A stretch of 41,966 nt of DNA, taken from NCBI GenBank assembly GCA_903877135.1, contig CAIRCN010000026.1:1-41966 (forward strand), given 5' to 3'. Within the stretch, counting starts at the first letter, position 1; every line of letters starts with the position of its first letter. The notes under the pieces were generated by a model. The model was not told the origin of the DNA, did not search any database, and was given only the letters and a program-made list of their open reading frames with translations. Positions 30,950 to 41,892 of the stretch are shown here, one piece after another. This DNA is from an uncultured Opitutia bacterium (lineage in GTDB: Bacteria; Verrucomicrobiota; Verrucomicrobiia; Opitutales; Opitutaceae). The translations under genes were made by a program, and so were the position numbers.

Positions 30950-31876
30950 ATGCCGACTGAATCCAAGCGTGACAGAGAACTGATCCGGCGAGTCCACCGT
31001 GAGTTGATCGATGACTACGATGAGGAACTCGAGATGGAGCGCGATGATTGGGAGACGCTTGAGCCCGGCGCAGAGCTCCGCCCGTTGGCGCACGATGCCG
31101 ATCAGTCCGCCAGAAACCACTACTTCAAGGAGCTGTTCCGACTCCAAGGTGAACTTGTCAAGATGCACGACTGGATTGTGGAAACCGGCCACCGCATGGT
31201 CATCGTTTTTGAGGGACGCGACGCTGCCGGCAAGGGTGGCGTCATCAAGCGTATCACCCAACGCCTAAACCCGCGCGTGGCGCGGGTGACGGCGCTCCCC
31301 GCCCCATCAAATCGCGAGAAGACGCAGTGGTATTTTCAGCGTTACGTCGCGCACCTGCCCGCCGCCGGTGAGATGGTGCTCTTCGACCGCAGTTGGTATA
31401 ACCGCGCTGGAGTGGAGCGTGTGATGGGTTTTTGCACCGATACAGAATATGAGGAATTTTTCCGCTCGGTGCCTGAGTTTGAGAAGATGCTGGCTCGCTC
31501 CGGCATCCAACTGATCAAGTATTGGTTCTCCATTCCCGACGAGGAGCAGGAATTCCGGTTTCGCTGCCGGATCAACGACCCGTTGAAACAGTGGAAGCTC
31601 AGCCCCATGGATCTCGAATCGCGGAAGCGCTGGGAACTCTACACCAAGGCAAAAGAAATCATGTTCGACCGCACGCACATTCCCGAGGCGCGATGGTGGG
31701 TCGTGCAAGGTGCGGATAAAAAGAAGGCGCGGCTAAATTGCATCAGCCATTTACTGACCCAGGTGTCCTACACAGAAGTCGCCCACGAGACGGTCGTTCT
31801 CCCGCCGCGGATCCGGCACCCCGACTACCATCGGGAGCCAGTCCCGCCGGAAATGATCGTGCCGGAGATTTACTGA
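30950..31876 (+). CDS. ppk2: PPK2 class I polyphosphate kinase
   Basis: A 308-residue single-domain polyphosphate kinase 2, which transfers phosphate from polyphosphate to nucleoside diphosphates, mainly ADP or GDP. The P-loop is VFEGRDAAGKGGVIKRI, the lid region is VLFDRSWYNRAGVERVMGFC, and IKYWFSIPDEEQEFRFRCR plus WKLSPMDLESRKRWELYTKA complete the family pattern. WWVVQGADKKKARLNCI is near the C-terminus. ATG 30950 is used; TTG 30944 is an in-frame alternative. With the neighbouring tandem PPK2, AMP can be raised to ATP using polyphosphate alone. Confidence 0.95.
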   Translation: MPTESKRDRELIRRVHRELIDDYDEELEMERDDWETLEPGAELRPLAHDADQSARNHYFKELFRLQGELVKMHDWIVETGHRMVIVFEGRDAAGKGGVIKRITQRLNPRVARVTALPAPSNREKTQWYFQRYVAHLPAAGEMVLFDRSWYNRAGVERVMGFCTDTEYEEFFRSVPEFEKMLARSGIQLIKYWFSIPDEEQEFRFRCRINDPLKQWKLSPMDLESRKRWELYTKAKEIMFDRTHIPEARWWVVQGADKKKARLNCISHLLTQVSYTEVAHETVVLPPRIRHPDYHREPVPPEMIVPEIY

Positions 31877-32398
31877 GTCACTACGGGTGCTGTGACCAAA
31901 GTAGTTGGGGCCGGAGTGGGCGCAGGTATCGGCTCTGGTGTGCGCAATGGAGGTGGGAGAAATCCAGATGCAGGTTTCACAGTCTTGGCGACCTCTCAAA
32001 GTAACTATCAACGAAATACTGGAATCCCCTAGGTGAGCCCGGTCAGCGTCGGCGGCAAATTTACTGTTTCAAAAGGCAACGTCTGCGTATTGGCACATGC
32101 GGTCGGCCAGAGCAAGAATTTGCGCTCCACGGAGCGTGCTTTCCAAGAAATCACCGCCGTCCCGCTGAGGGGGCTACTGGCACAACAAATTTGCGTCAGT
32201 TGGTAACTGGCCAGACCAATTATATGTGGGTTTCTTCCTCTCGCCGGATGCGAAGGGTTACCGGGCTGGATAAACGGAGCAGACTCGCCGCTTTAGCTGA
32301 TAAGGAATGGTAGGGAAACAGCCCATAGGATCGGTGCCCACTTTCGCATACGATTCCGCTTCGACGATCTCCGTCATGCTCAAAGGAAAACCCATAAT
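31877..32398. other. Intergenic region with gene-like debris
   Basis: In these 522 bases no intact gene is supported. The plus frame directly after the PPK2 stop reads a Gly-rich stretch (KVVGAGVGAGIGSGV) to a stop at 32030, then from GTG 32033 a 57-codon frame to 32206; neither resembles a known family, though the first looks like part of a glycine-zipper. The 3' end holds the CsbD promoter and ribosome binding site AAAGGA (32382-32387). Confidence 0.4.
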
Positions 32399-32578
32399 AT
32401 GAAATCAAGCTCTCAAGACAAGGTCGCAGGCACCGCCAAAACCATCGCAGGCAGCGTCAAGGAAGCCGCAGGCAAGGCGGTCGGAAACGATCGACTGCAA
32501 GCTGCAGGCAAAGCCGAAAAGGTCGAAGGTCAGGTCCAAAAGAAAGTCGGCGAAATCAAGAAAGTGCTCGGAAGCTAG
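32399..32578 (+). CDS. CsbD-like stress protein
   Basis: A 59-residue hydrophilic protein of the CsbD family, small general stress proteins of unknown mechanism. The repeats KVAGTAKTIAGSVKEAAGKAVGN and LQAAGKAEKVEGQVQKKVGEIKK show the typical Lys/Gly/Ala helical pattern. AAAGGA lies 11 bases before the ATG. It is not in an operon. The minus-strand frame that covers it is its antisense. Confidence 0.88.
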   Translation: MKSSSQDKVAGTAKTIAGSVKEAAGKAVGNDRLQAAGKAEKVEGQVQKKVGEIKKVLGS

Positions 32579-32579
32579 G

Positions 32580-33100
32580 CGATTCGGGGTGTCGTAGAAA
32601 GCGTGCCGCTTGGGGTCCCCACGAGTGACCTCCATAAGCTCATCCGGTGCGTTTAGCGAAAAGCGAAGAACTTCGTGGTCCCGCGCTGAAAATCTATTTT
32701 CCCCTTTCAACCTAGAGAGTTCACTGAGGTATCGATTCCAAAACGACTCAGGAGGCCTCATCGTCGCGTAGCAGTTCGCAAGAATTTCAGCCCTCGGGAG
32801 CTCCGGGGACTGCATGGGAGCTTTTAACCAAGCAAGGTGAGAGAGATGATAATCAGTAACAACCGTGGAAAAGAACCACCCCTTTCCCTGGCTTTTCTCA
32901 TAGTGGAATGCCGCCCGAGAAAGTGCGGAATTGGTGGTCAATAATACAAAAGCAGAGTCCTCGATCGACGCTGGTCGCCTGTCTCTTCTCAGAGCATAGA
33001 TGTGGCGAACAACTGTCGTGTCATGATACGCTGCCTTTTCCGAAATATAGTCGATTTCGTCTTCAATTTCATCCCGAAGTTGAGCTTCGTCGATTTGAAA
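32580..33100 (-). pseudogene. Orphan protein fragment, both ends truncated
   Basis: On the minus strand an open frame of about 170 codons reads as real protein: AQLRDEIEDEIDYISEKAAYHDTTVV, IEDSAFVLLTTNSALSRAA, VVTDYHLSHLAWL, PRAEILANCYATMRP, FWNRYLSELSRLK and ARDHEVLRFSLNAPDELMEVTRGD. The LLTTN-x-x-L-x-x-A stretch recalls PIN-like nucleases, but I do not recognise the family. There is no ATG at the upstream end (TGA at 33122-33124), and at the downstream end it runs into the antisense of the CsbD gene. It is therefore an internal piece of a larger gene, cut by rearrangement at about 33080-33100, where the RepB fragment begins on the other strand. Confidence 0.6.
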
Positions 33101-33696
33101 GCGATACCTATAACGACAAGATCAACCGCCTGTCCCTGATCCAGGAACACGCCATGATTGTCCGAGCGATCGAGCATGGCGTCACACCGGACCAGATATC
33201 GAAGGCCCTGAGCGTCGACCCCAGAAAAGTAAGGGCCAGCCTGAACCTGCTGGATGGCATCGACGCTGAGGCGGTCGAGTTATTGAAAGAAAAGCCCATC
33301 ACGGCCGCGGCCCTTAGGCTATTCCGCAAGGCCAAGCCCGTCCGTCAGGTAGACATGGCCCAATTGATGGTGAGTGGGAACAACTACACCTGGGCCTACG
33401 CCGAGGCCTTAATTCTCGGGACGCCGGCCGAGCAACTTGTCGGTGGAAGCAAGCCCAAGAGCCCGCACGGTATATCCGACGAGGAGGTCACTCGGATGGA
33501 GAAAGAGATGGAGGTGCTGGAGAGGGACTACCGTCTCCACCAGGACAAGTTCGGGGAGAATTCATTGCACCTCAACGCTGCCCAGCGTTATGTGAAACGG
33601 CTGCTCGAAAACATCAAGGTCAAGCGGTTCATGGGCAATCGTTACCCGGAATTGCTCGAGGAGATCCAAGAGCTCGCGGCACTCGAAGCACTCTAA
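33090..33696 (+). pseudogene. C-terminal fragment of a RepB-like partition protein
   Basis: About 200 residues match the C-terminal domain of plasmid RepB/ParB-like partition proteins: SDTYNDKINRLSLIQEHAMIVRAIE, VTPDQISKALSVDPRKVRASLNLLDGIDAEAVELLKEKPIT, RQVDMAQLMVSGNNYTWAYAEALILGTPAEQLV and the C-terminal helix to YPELLEEIQELA. The ParB N-terminal nuclease domain is absent. The same frame is open back to 32908, but that part is antisense to the orphan fragment, so the true N-terminus is lost. ATG 33154 could start a shortened protein holding the HTH. No ParA/RepA or origin is nearby. Confidence 0.75.
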
Positions 33697-33824
33697 CCCC
33701 GATAACTTTCCCTCAAGTAGAATAGCAGCAACAGTTCAGAGGGCTGGCACCCGCATGCCGAAACGTCCAAAGCCGAAAGGCGAATAGGGGCACGAGGCTT
33801 TTAGCCTGGTGGAAATTTTGTTCT

Positions 33825-34172
33825 TTGGGAAACCACTGGGCTCGCCTCTGGCGGAGGCGAGCCCAGTTGGGGAGGCGCCTAGATACTCCATTCTCTATAA
33901 TAGTGGCTCGCGCCCTCTCGTCCGCGGCTCGTTTAGCTTCAGAACGGGACGTTACTATCCAGAACCGGCGCTGGCGGGACCTCTATCAGCATCGGCGCCG
34001 CATTCATTTCGGGAATCTTCGCGGCAGCCTCGCGCTGCCCTGTTTCGCTCGCGAATACGTTTGGAAACCTCGCCAGGTTATCAGCCTGTTCAATTCCCTC
34101 TACCGCGGCTACCCAGCTGGCACCTTGATCTTCTGGACCCCCGCCATCGCGGTGACCAGCCATCTATCGTGA
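33825..34172 (+). pseudogene. Fragment of a DUF262 (GmrSD-like) protein
   Basis: The frame carries FAREYVWKPRQVISLFNSLYRGYPAGTLIFW (34050-34140), the hallmark of the DUF262 N-terminal domain, normally in proteins of 500-700 residues, some of them restriction or phage-defence nucleases. The upstream part (RRRIHFGNLRGSLALPC) is only partly family-like, so further indels are likely. It ends at 34172, next to the convergent truncated recombinase. It cannot encode a working protein. Confidence 0.65.
33835..33867. repeat. Perfect 14-bp stem hairpin
   Basis: The arms are ACTGGGCTCGCCTC (33835-33848) and GAGGCGAGCCCAGT (33854-33867), with a five-base loop TGGCG. It follows the RepB fragment by about 140 bases and precedes the DUF262 fragment. 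No T run follows. It could be a terminator, the end of a mobile element or a palindromic repeat. Confidence 0.5.
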
Positions 34173-34177
34173 ACTTC

Positions 34178-34582
34178 TTAAACGGCGACGCGGCATTGGC
34201 GATGTGATTCTGGTTGATAGCTGACTGCGATACCAGCACGCTTGCAGATGTATTCATAGTAGCCGCTTTCGTCCGCATCCTGGAACCGACCCCACCGGCT
34301 GATATCGTAGGCCAGGATGCCCTTGAACTCGGCTTTGCCGGCTTCCACCACCGCGATCATCTGGCGCAGGCTCTCACGGCCCTTGATGCTCAAGCCACTT
34401 TTCCCTTCATCGGCAAAGATGCGGACAATTTCCATGCCGCGGCGTGCTGCATATTCCTTGATACGGTCGAGCTGATTCTCCGTGGAATACTGCTGGTGCT
34501 CGGTCGACATCCGCACATAGGCGGCGACGGGAATAAGTCCACCCGTCGCCGCCGGGAGCGGTAGCTGGCTCTGACCGCTCAT
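34178..34582 (-). pseudogene. Truncated large serine recombinase
   Basis: The 134 residues hold the resolvase catalytic domain: AAYVRMSTEHQQYSTENQLDRIKEYA, with the nucleophile Ser in RMST, then FADEGKSGLSIKGRESLRQM, ILAYDISRWGRFQDADESGYYEYICKRAGI. Relatives continue for another 350 or more residues with recombinase and zinc-ribbon domains. Here the match stops at SYQ and a short foreign tail runs to the stop at 34178. It is therefore inactive, unless the catalytic domain alone acts as a regulator. Its start lies 55 bases after the zinc-ribbon gene on the same strand. Confidence 0.8.
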
Positions 34583-34637
34583 GTGGGATTACACCGTCCA
34601 CCGCCTGGACAATGGCGGGGACGGGGCTTGGCTGCGG

Positions 34638-35129
34638 TTATGATTTCGGCTGTCTGCCGCGCAAAATTGCATGTCCGCGCAGCATGAGTCGCCTCAGTTC
34701 CTTGGCTATCGTATCTTGTAACGTAGCCCCTGAGAGCTGAGATATAATACCGATTTTCAGAGCGAGATGCGTGTCAATCGTATCTTGTAGCGCAACGTAT
34801 CTCAGCACAGACGAAAGTCGCTTGGTGAGCACGAACTTGTTGCGCCGGGATCGCTGGACCCGACTTTCCCTCCGCCAGTATCGAGGATGCCGGTGCCGCC
34901 AAGTGCGCACCCGCTCCGTGTTCTCTTTTCCGTCGAAGTATTTTTTGCCTCCATTCTTTCTCAGCCATCGCCTTCGGGCACTGGCTCGACTGGCGCGCAT
35001 GCAGTCTGGTTTCGCGCAAAAGCGGTGGCGGGAGCCAACGCGTGGGTTAATAATGAAGCGATGGCCACAGTGGGCGCATGGCTTGGATTTTTTGTGGTGA
35101 TGTTTCTTCATCACCCATCCGGGAACCAT
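34638..35129 (-). CDS. Zinc-ribbon protein associated with a recombinase
   Basis: A 163-residue basic protein with a four-Cys zinc ribbon: CAHCGHRF near residue 18 and RFCAKPDC near residue 37. It continues RASRASARRRWLRKNGGKKYF, then ENTERVRTWRHRHPRYWRR and a C-terminal helical part with two ALQDTI/TLQDTI elements. I recall similar Cys-ribbon proteins with a W-R-x-x-HP-x-YWRR stretch near serine recombinases in Planctomycetota and Verrucomicrobiota, but their role is unknown. DNA binding is plausible from the ribbon and charge. ATG 35111 is an alternative start. It and the recombinase form one unit. Confidence 0.75.
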   Translation of the reverse strand: MVPGWVMKKHHHKKSKPCAHCGHRFIINPRVGSRHRFCAKPDCMRASRASARRRWLRKNGGKKYFDGKENTERVRTWRHRHPRYWRRESRVQRSRRNKFVLTKRLSSVLRYVALQDTIDTHLALKIGIISQLSGATLQDTIAKELRRLMLRGHAILRGRQPKS

Positions 35130-35202
35130 CTATTTAGCAGCGTGCCTTGGCTGGAACGGTGCCGCTCTGGCAGCAGGCCGGCGTATGTGGCATTCTCTAA
35201 AA

Positions 35203-35219
35203 ACGACCCATTGGGTCGT
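35203..35219. promoter_or_regulatory. Palindrome upstream of the XRE regulator (candidate operator)
   Basis: The arms ACGACCCA (35203-35210) and TGGGTCGT (35212-35219) are perfect inverted copies around one central T. The site lies 34 bases before the GTG start of the XRE gene and about 75 bases before the divergent zinc-ribbon gene, a position typical for an autorepressor site that controls both. Confidence 0.5.
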
Positions 35220-35252
35220 GTTCGTCAAAACCAGAATACGGCCTAATGGGGC

Positions 35253-35489
35253 GTGCCCGTCCGCACCACCCAATCTCGCCCAAAAGACACCTGGCTTCGA
35301 GCCCTTGGTCAAAACGTGCGCGAGCAACGGAAGGCGGCAAAGCTGACCCAGGAAAGGCTGGCCGAGTTGGCGGATCTATCACCCCGGACCGTGCAGAAGA
35401 TCGAGGCCGGCCGGCTGAATATACTGGTTACAACCCTGCGGCGCCTCCGGACCAGTATCGGGTGCAGCTACCAAGATTTGCTGGGTTGA
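35253..35489 (+). CDS. XRE-family helix-turn-helix regulator
   Basis: A 78-residue DNA-binding protein with one HTH_3 domain: LGQNVREQRKAAKLTQERLAELADLSPRTVQKIEAGRLNI, then a short helix to CSYQDLLG. GTG is used as start because an in-frame TAA lies at 35244-35246 and no ATG occurs in the frame. It diverges from the zinc-ribbon/recombinase unit and follows a palindrome, so it probably regulates itself and perhaps that unit, as element-borne repressors do. Confidence 0.85.
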   Translation: MPVRTTQSRPKDTWLRALGQNVREQRKAAKLTQERLAELADLSPRTVQKIEAGRLNILVTTLRRLRTSIGCSYQDLLG

Positions 35490-35908
35490 GCCGGTTAAGC
35501 AGGACGGGACAGAGGGAGGGTGGAGATGCCTCGAAGCAGCCTTGAGCTTGAGGTTGCATTCATCGATTAACCGATAAGTCCATGCTGGCGGGCCAAAACA
35601 TCGTTCATCACAATAACACTTCCCGCGCCTAACACCAGAGTTGACGAGGTAACACGGCAAGAGACCGGGTCATCGGGCCTTGAAGAGGATTTCACGTGTT
35701 CAACCGAAAACGAGGGAGCAACTATTCTGCGCAGCTGGACCGATTGGCCAACTTCATTGAAGTATCGAGTCTCCGGTGCGGGCCCATGATGGGGCCGGCA
35801 GGCGAATTATTCTGACAGAACCTCGAAAATCAATCAGTCAGGGAACAGCCGCAAGTGTCGCATCGAGAGCGCCGAAGGCATTCAGACTCGGAGCGCGCGC
35901 GGCGGCGG
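35490..35908. other. Intergenic region between the XRE gene and carB
   Basis: In these 419 bases I see no gene, RNA or clear hairpin. Both flanking genes end here (convergent). Short frames on either strand have no family resemblance. The right boundary of the accessory region probably lies in this stretch, since carB is a core gene. Confidence 0.5.
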
Positions 35909-39148
<3,240 letters not shown>

Positions 39149-39214
39149 GCGTAGATTTCGGCGAGGGTTGAGCGCGGCGAAACCCGCGGCAAGCGGGAAC
39201 TCTCGTTCGCGGCA

Positions 39215-39234
39215 GCGCCGGGGCGCCCCGGCGC
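39215..39234. repeat. 20-bp GC-rich perfect palindrome
   Basis: The left half GCGCCGGGGC (39215-39224) is mirrored by GCCCCGGCGC (39225-39234). As RNA it can form an eight-pair stem with a GCGC loop. It lies between the response regulator gene and carB, both minus. It could end the pilC-regulator transcript, although no T run follows. Confidence 0.4.
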
Positions 39235-39266
39235 GGGGTTAGGAGGAGAAAAGGGGCGTCGCTGGC

Positions 39267-40523
39267 TCAGCCGAGTTTGTCCGGCTCCAGACCGAGCACC
39301 TTGGCGGCGGCGGCGCGGTCGTCGCGGCAGGCATGGAGCACCATGTCGATATACTGCTTGCGCTGGCCCGCCAGATATTCGTCGAGTGCCGGCCAGTGCT
39401 TGAGTTCGCGCAAGCGCAGCGGCAGCTGCCCGGAGGTGATGATGCGCGTCTCGGTTGTCGCGGCGATTTTCGAGACGACTTGGTAGAGTTCGGTGAGGTT
39501 GCCCGGCCAGTGGTAGGCACCGAGCACGGTCAGTGCGTCGTCGGTGAACTCGACCAGGTTGGCGTCGAAATAAGGGTTGGACGCCTGCGCGGCGTAGTTT
39601 TTGACCAACAGCGGAATGTCCTCGGGCCGTTCGCGCAGCGCGGGCAGATGGACCGGGAGGGCGGCAACGCGGTAGAACAGCTCGTCAAAAAACTTACCTT
39701 CGTCCGTCAGTTGTTCAAGATCCTCGGTGGTGGAGCAGACCAGGCGGAAGCCGTGGGCGGTGTTGCGCAGCACGCTGACCAGTTCTTTTTGGACCGAGAG
39801 TGAGAGACACTGGATGTGCTGGAGTAAGAGCGTGCCGCCCCTAGCCTGGGTGACCCACGGACCGCCCTCGCCGTTGGGGCCGAGCAGGCTGGTCCGAAAA
39901 TGCTGCTCGGAGCTGAGCATGCAGTCGACGCGGACGAGTTGTGACTCGGGCGTGCCGGTCGCGGTATGGAGGATTTCGGCGATGGCGATCTTGCCGGTGC
40001 CGTTTTCTCCCTGGAGCAGGACCGGGGTGCGCGTGGCCGACAGTTTCTTGACCTGCTGAATGAGTTTTTTGATTGCCGGACTGTTCCCGGTGAGGCGGCT
40101 CGCAATATCCTCGGACTTGGCTCCGGGCGCCAGGCCGCTACGGGCCCGTTCGCCCTGAAACTGTTTGAACTCGAGGCCGCGTTTCAGTGTGGCAATGAGC
40201 TCGTCCACCCGGAAGGGTTTTTGCAGGTAGTCGAAAGCCCCGAACTTCAGCGCCTGCACCGCGCTTTCGGTGCTGGCGTAGGCCGTCATAATGATGACGA
40301 CCGAGGTCGGATCGTAGAGCTTGAGTTGCTTGAGCAGGGTGATGCCGTCCATCGGCTTCATGTCGATGTCGGCCAGCACGAGATCAAATTTTTCGGCCTT
40401 ATAGCGAACGAGCGCCTTCTCCCCGTCGGTCGCAAACGCAGTGCTGAAGCCACTGGGCTGGATCACGGCCTCGAGCATCTCGTGAATCGAGAGAAGGTCG
40501 TCGACGATGAGGACGGAAGGCAT
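39267..40523 (-). CDS. Degenerate NtrC-like response regulator (receiver plus AAA+-like domain)
   Basis: A 418-residue protein with an intact receiver domain (residues 1-120): acidic pair DD at 8-9, phospho-acceptor Asp52 (VLADIDMKPMDG), MTAYAS and the Lys in YLQKPF. The second part resembles the sigma-54 activator AAA+ domain: Walker A GENGTGKIAIA, FDELFYRVAALPVHLPALRERPEDIPLL and YHWPGNLTELY. However, the GAFTGA loop is missing and Walker B reads GGTLLLQHI where LFLDEI is expected. The C-terminus (RAAAAKVLGLEPDKLG) is only the start of a Fis-type HTH. It probably does not activate sigma-54 and may act by protein contact. It lies 49 bases after pilC on the same strand. Confidence 0.88.
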   Translation of the reverse strand: MPSVLIVDDLLSIHEMLEAVIQPSGFSTAFATDGEKALVRYKAEKFDLVLADIDMKPMDGITLLKQLKLYDPTSVVIIMTAYASTESAVQALKFGAFDYLQKPFRVDELIATLKRGLEFKQFQGERARSGLAPGAKSEDIASRLTGNSPAIKKLIQQVKKLSATRTPVLLQGENGTGKIAIAEILHTATGTPESQLVRVDCMLSSEQHFRTSLLGPNGEGGPWVTQARGGTLLLQHIQCLSLSVQKELVSVLRNTAHGFRLVCSTTEDLEQLTDEGKFFDELFYRVAALPVHLPALRERPEDIPLLVKNYAAQASNPYFDANLVEFTDDALTVLGAYHWPGNLTELYQVVSKIAATTETRIITSGQLPLRLRELKHWPALDEYLAGQRKQYIDMVLHACRDDRAAAAKVLGLEPDKLG

Positions 40524-40572
40524 GGTGGACGAAAAGCGTCCCCCGGGAGCGCAGCGAAGTCAACCGGCGGGG

Positions 40573-41775
40573 TTATTGTTGCAGGCCGCCGGCGACTGCT
40601 CCCATTTGGAAGATCGGCAGGAACATCGCCATGACGATGCCGCCCACTACCACGCCAAGGAAGACGATGAGCAACGGTTCGATGAGCGAGGTGAGCGCGC
40701 CGACCGTGGCCTCGCACTCGACGTCATAGAAATCCGCAATCTTGTTCATCATGCCGTCCACGTTGCCGGTGGACTCGCCGGCCTTCACCATGTGTTTCAT
40801 CATGGGCGGGAAAAACTCGTTGGCCGCGAGCACTTCGGAGACCTGGCCGCCCTGGCTGACGTGCTTGGAAATTTCCGCACAAGCGTCCTCGATCTGGACC
40901 TTACCGCTGGCCGAGGCGACGATTTCCAGTGTCCGCAAGATGGGCACGCCGGAGCGGATGAGCGTTGCGTAGGTGCGGCAGAAGCGGGAGAGCGCGATCT
41001 TGTGGATGAGGTTGCCGAAGATGGGCGCGTGCACGAGGAAGTTGTCCTTCTGACGGCGGCCGGCGGGCGTGGCGACGTATTTGCTCATGAACTTGTAGAA
41101 ACCGAAGCCGGCGAGCACGAGCGTCCACCCGCCGAGGTGGGGCGGCATCGCCTTCAGAAAATTGGAGAGGTCGATCAAAAACTGGGTGGGCGCGGGCAGC
41201 TTGGCACCGAAGTCCTTGAACATATCGGCGAACACCGGGATCACGAAAATCAGGAGCACGTTGACTAGACCAACGGCGAGGCCGATGACTGCGATCGGGT
41301 AGGTCATCGCGGACTTCACCTTTTTCGTCAGCTTGACCGTAGACTCGAAATAACCGGCGACCTTGGCGAGAATCTCCGCGAGACCGCCGCTCGCCTCACC
41401 CGCCTCAACCATCGAGATGAAGAGATTGGGGAAGGCCTTGGGAAATTTTCGGACAGCCGAGGAAAACGAATTGCCCTGCGAGATGTCGTTGCGCACATCG
41501 CGGATGACGATGCGGAAGCAGGGATCTTCCGTCTGGTCCTGCAACGCCTCTAGACACTGCACCAGCGGCAAGCCGGCGATGAGGAGCGAGGCGAGCTGCT
41601 GGGTGAACAGCGCCAGTTCGCCGAGGGGCAGGTTGTAATTCTTGGCCTTTTTTTCGAGAGACTTCTGCTTTGCGAGTTCTTGGGCAGCCTTCACGTTGAC
41701 CGGAGATTTCTTTCCGCCCCCCGGTCCCGATGCGGTTGCACCCGGACGCAACGATGCCGACGAGATGATTGCCAT
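40573..41775 (-). CDS. Type II secretion / type IV pilus inner-membrane protein (PilC/GspF)
   Basis: A 400-residue platform protein of type IV pili or type II secretion, on which the assembly ATPases act. Two T2SSF domains are clear: LALFTQQLASLLIAGLPLVQCLEAL to FISMVEAGEASGGLAEIL (about 50-170) and RFCRTYATLIRSGVPILRTLEIV to MKHMVKAGESTGNVDGMM (about 255-370). Membrane segments follow each, including AVIGLAVGLVNVLLIFVIPVFADMF and LLIVFLGVVVGGIVMAMFLPIF. The residues before the first domain are Lys-rich and cytoplasmic. ATG 41775 is used; the frame remains open upstream only into tRNA antisense. The adjacent regulator suggests one unit; pilin and ATPase genes are not in the window. Confidence 0.94.
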   Translation of the reverse strand: MAIISSASLRPGATASGPGGGKKSPVNVKAAQELAKQKSLEKKAKNYNLPLGELALFTQQLASLLIAGLPLVQCLEALQDQTEDPCFRIVIRDVRNDISQGNSFSSAVRKFPKAFPNLFISMVEAGEASGGLAEILAKVAGYFESTVKLTKKVKSAMTYPIAVIGLAVGLVNVLLIFVIPVFADMFKDFGAKLPAPTQFLIDLSNFLKAMPPHLGGWTLVLAGFGFYKFMSKYVATPAGRRQKDNFLVHAPIFGNLIHKIALSRFCRTYATLIRSGVPILRTLEIVASASGKVQIEDACAEISKHVSQGGQVSEVLAANEFFPPMMKHMVKAGESTGNVDGMMNKIADFYDVECEATVGALTSLIEPLLIVFLGVVVGGIVMAMFLPIFQMGAVAGGLQQ

Positions 41776-41892
41776 GGGCCCGAGGCAAGCGCAGCGGTGG
41801 GGCATCCGCAATATCATTTCAGGGTCCCTGCGGAGCACTGTGGAACCAGGCTTGACCGCCCGGAGCCGGGCGCGAAGCTGCCAGCCGTGCCT

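Noticed and set aside
31877-32206. Small Gly-rich gene after PPK2 and a 57-codon GTG frame
   Set aside because: No start codon with ribosome binding site and no family match; recorded only as debris.
34720-34800. Two copies of a TCGTATCTTGTA-type DNA repeat
   Set aside because: They encode the ALQDTI/TLQDTI elements of the zinc-ribbon protein and are best explained as protein-level repetition.
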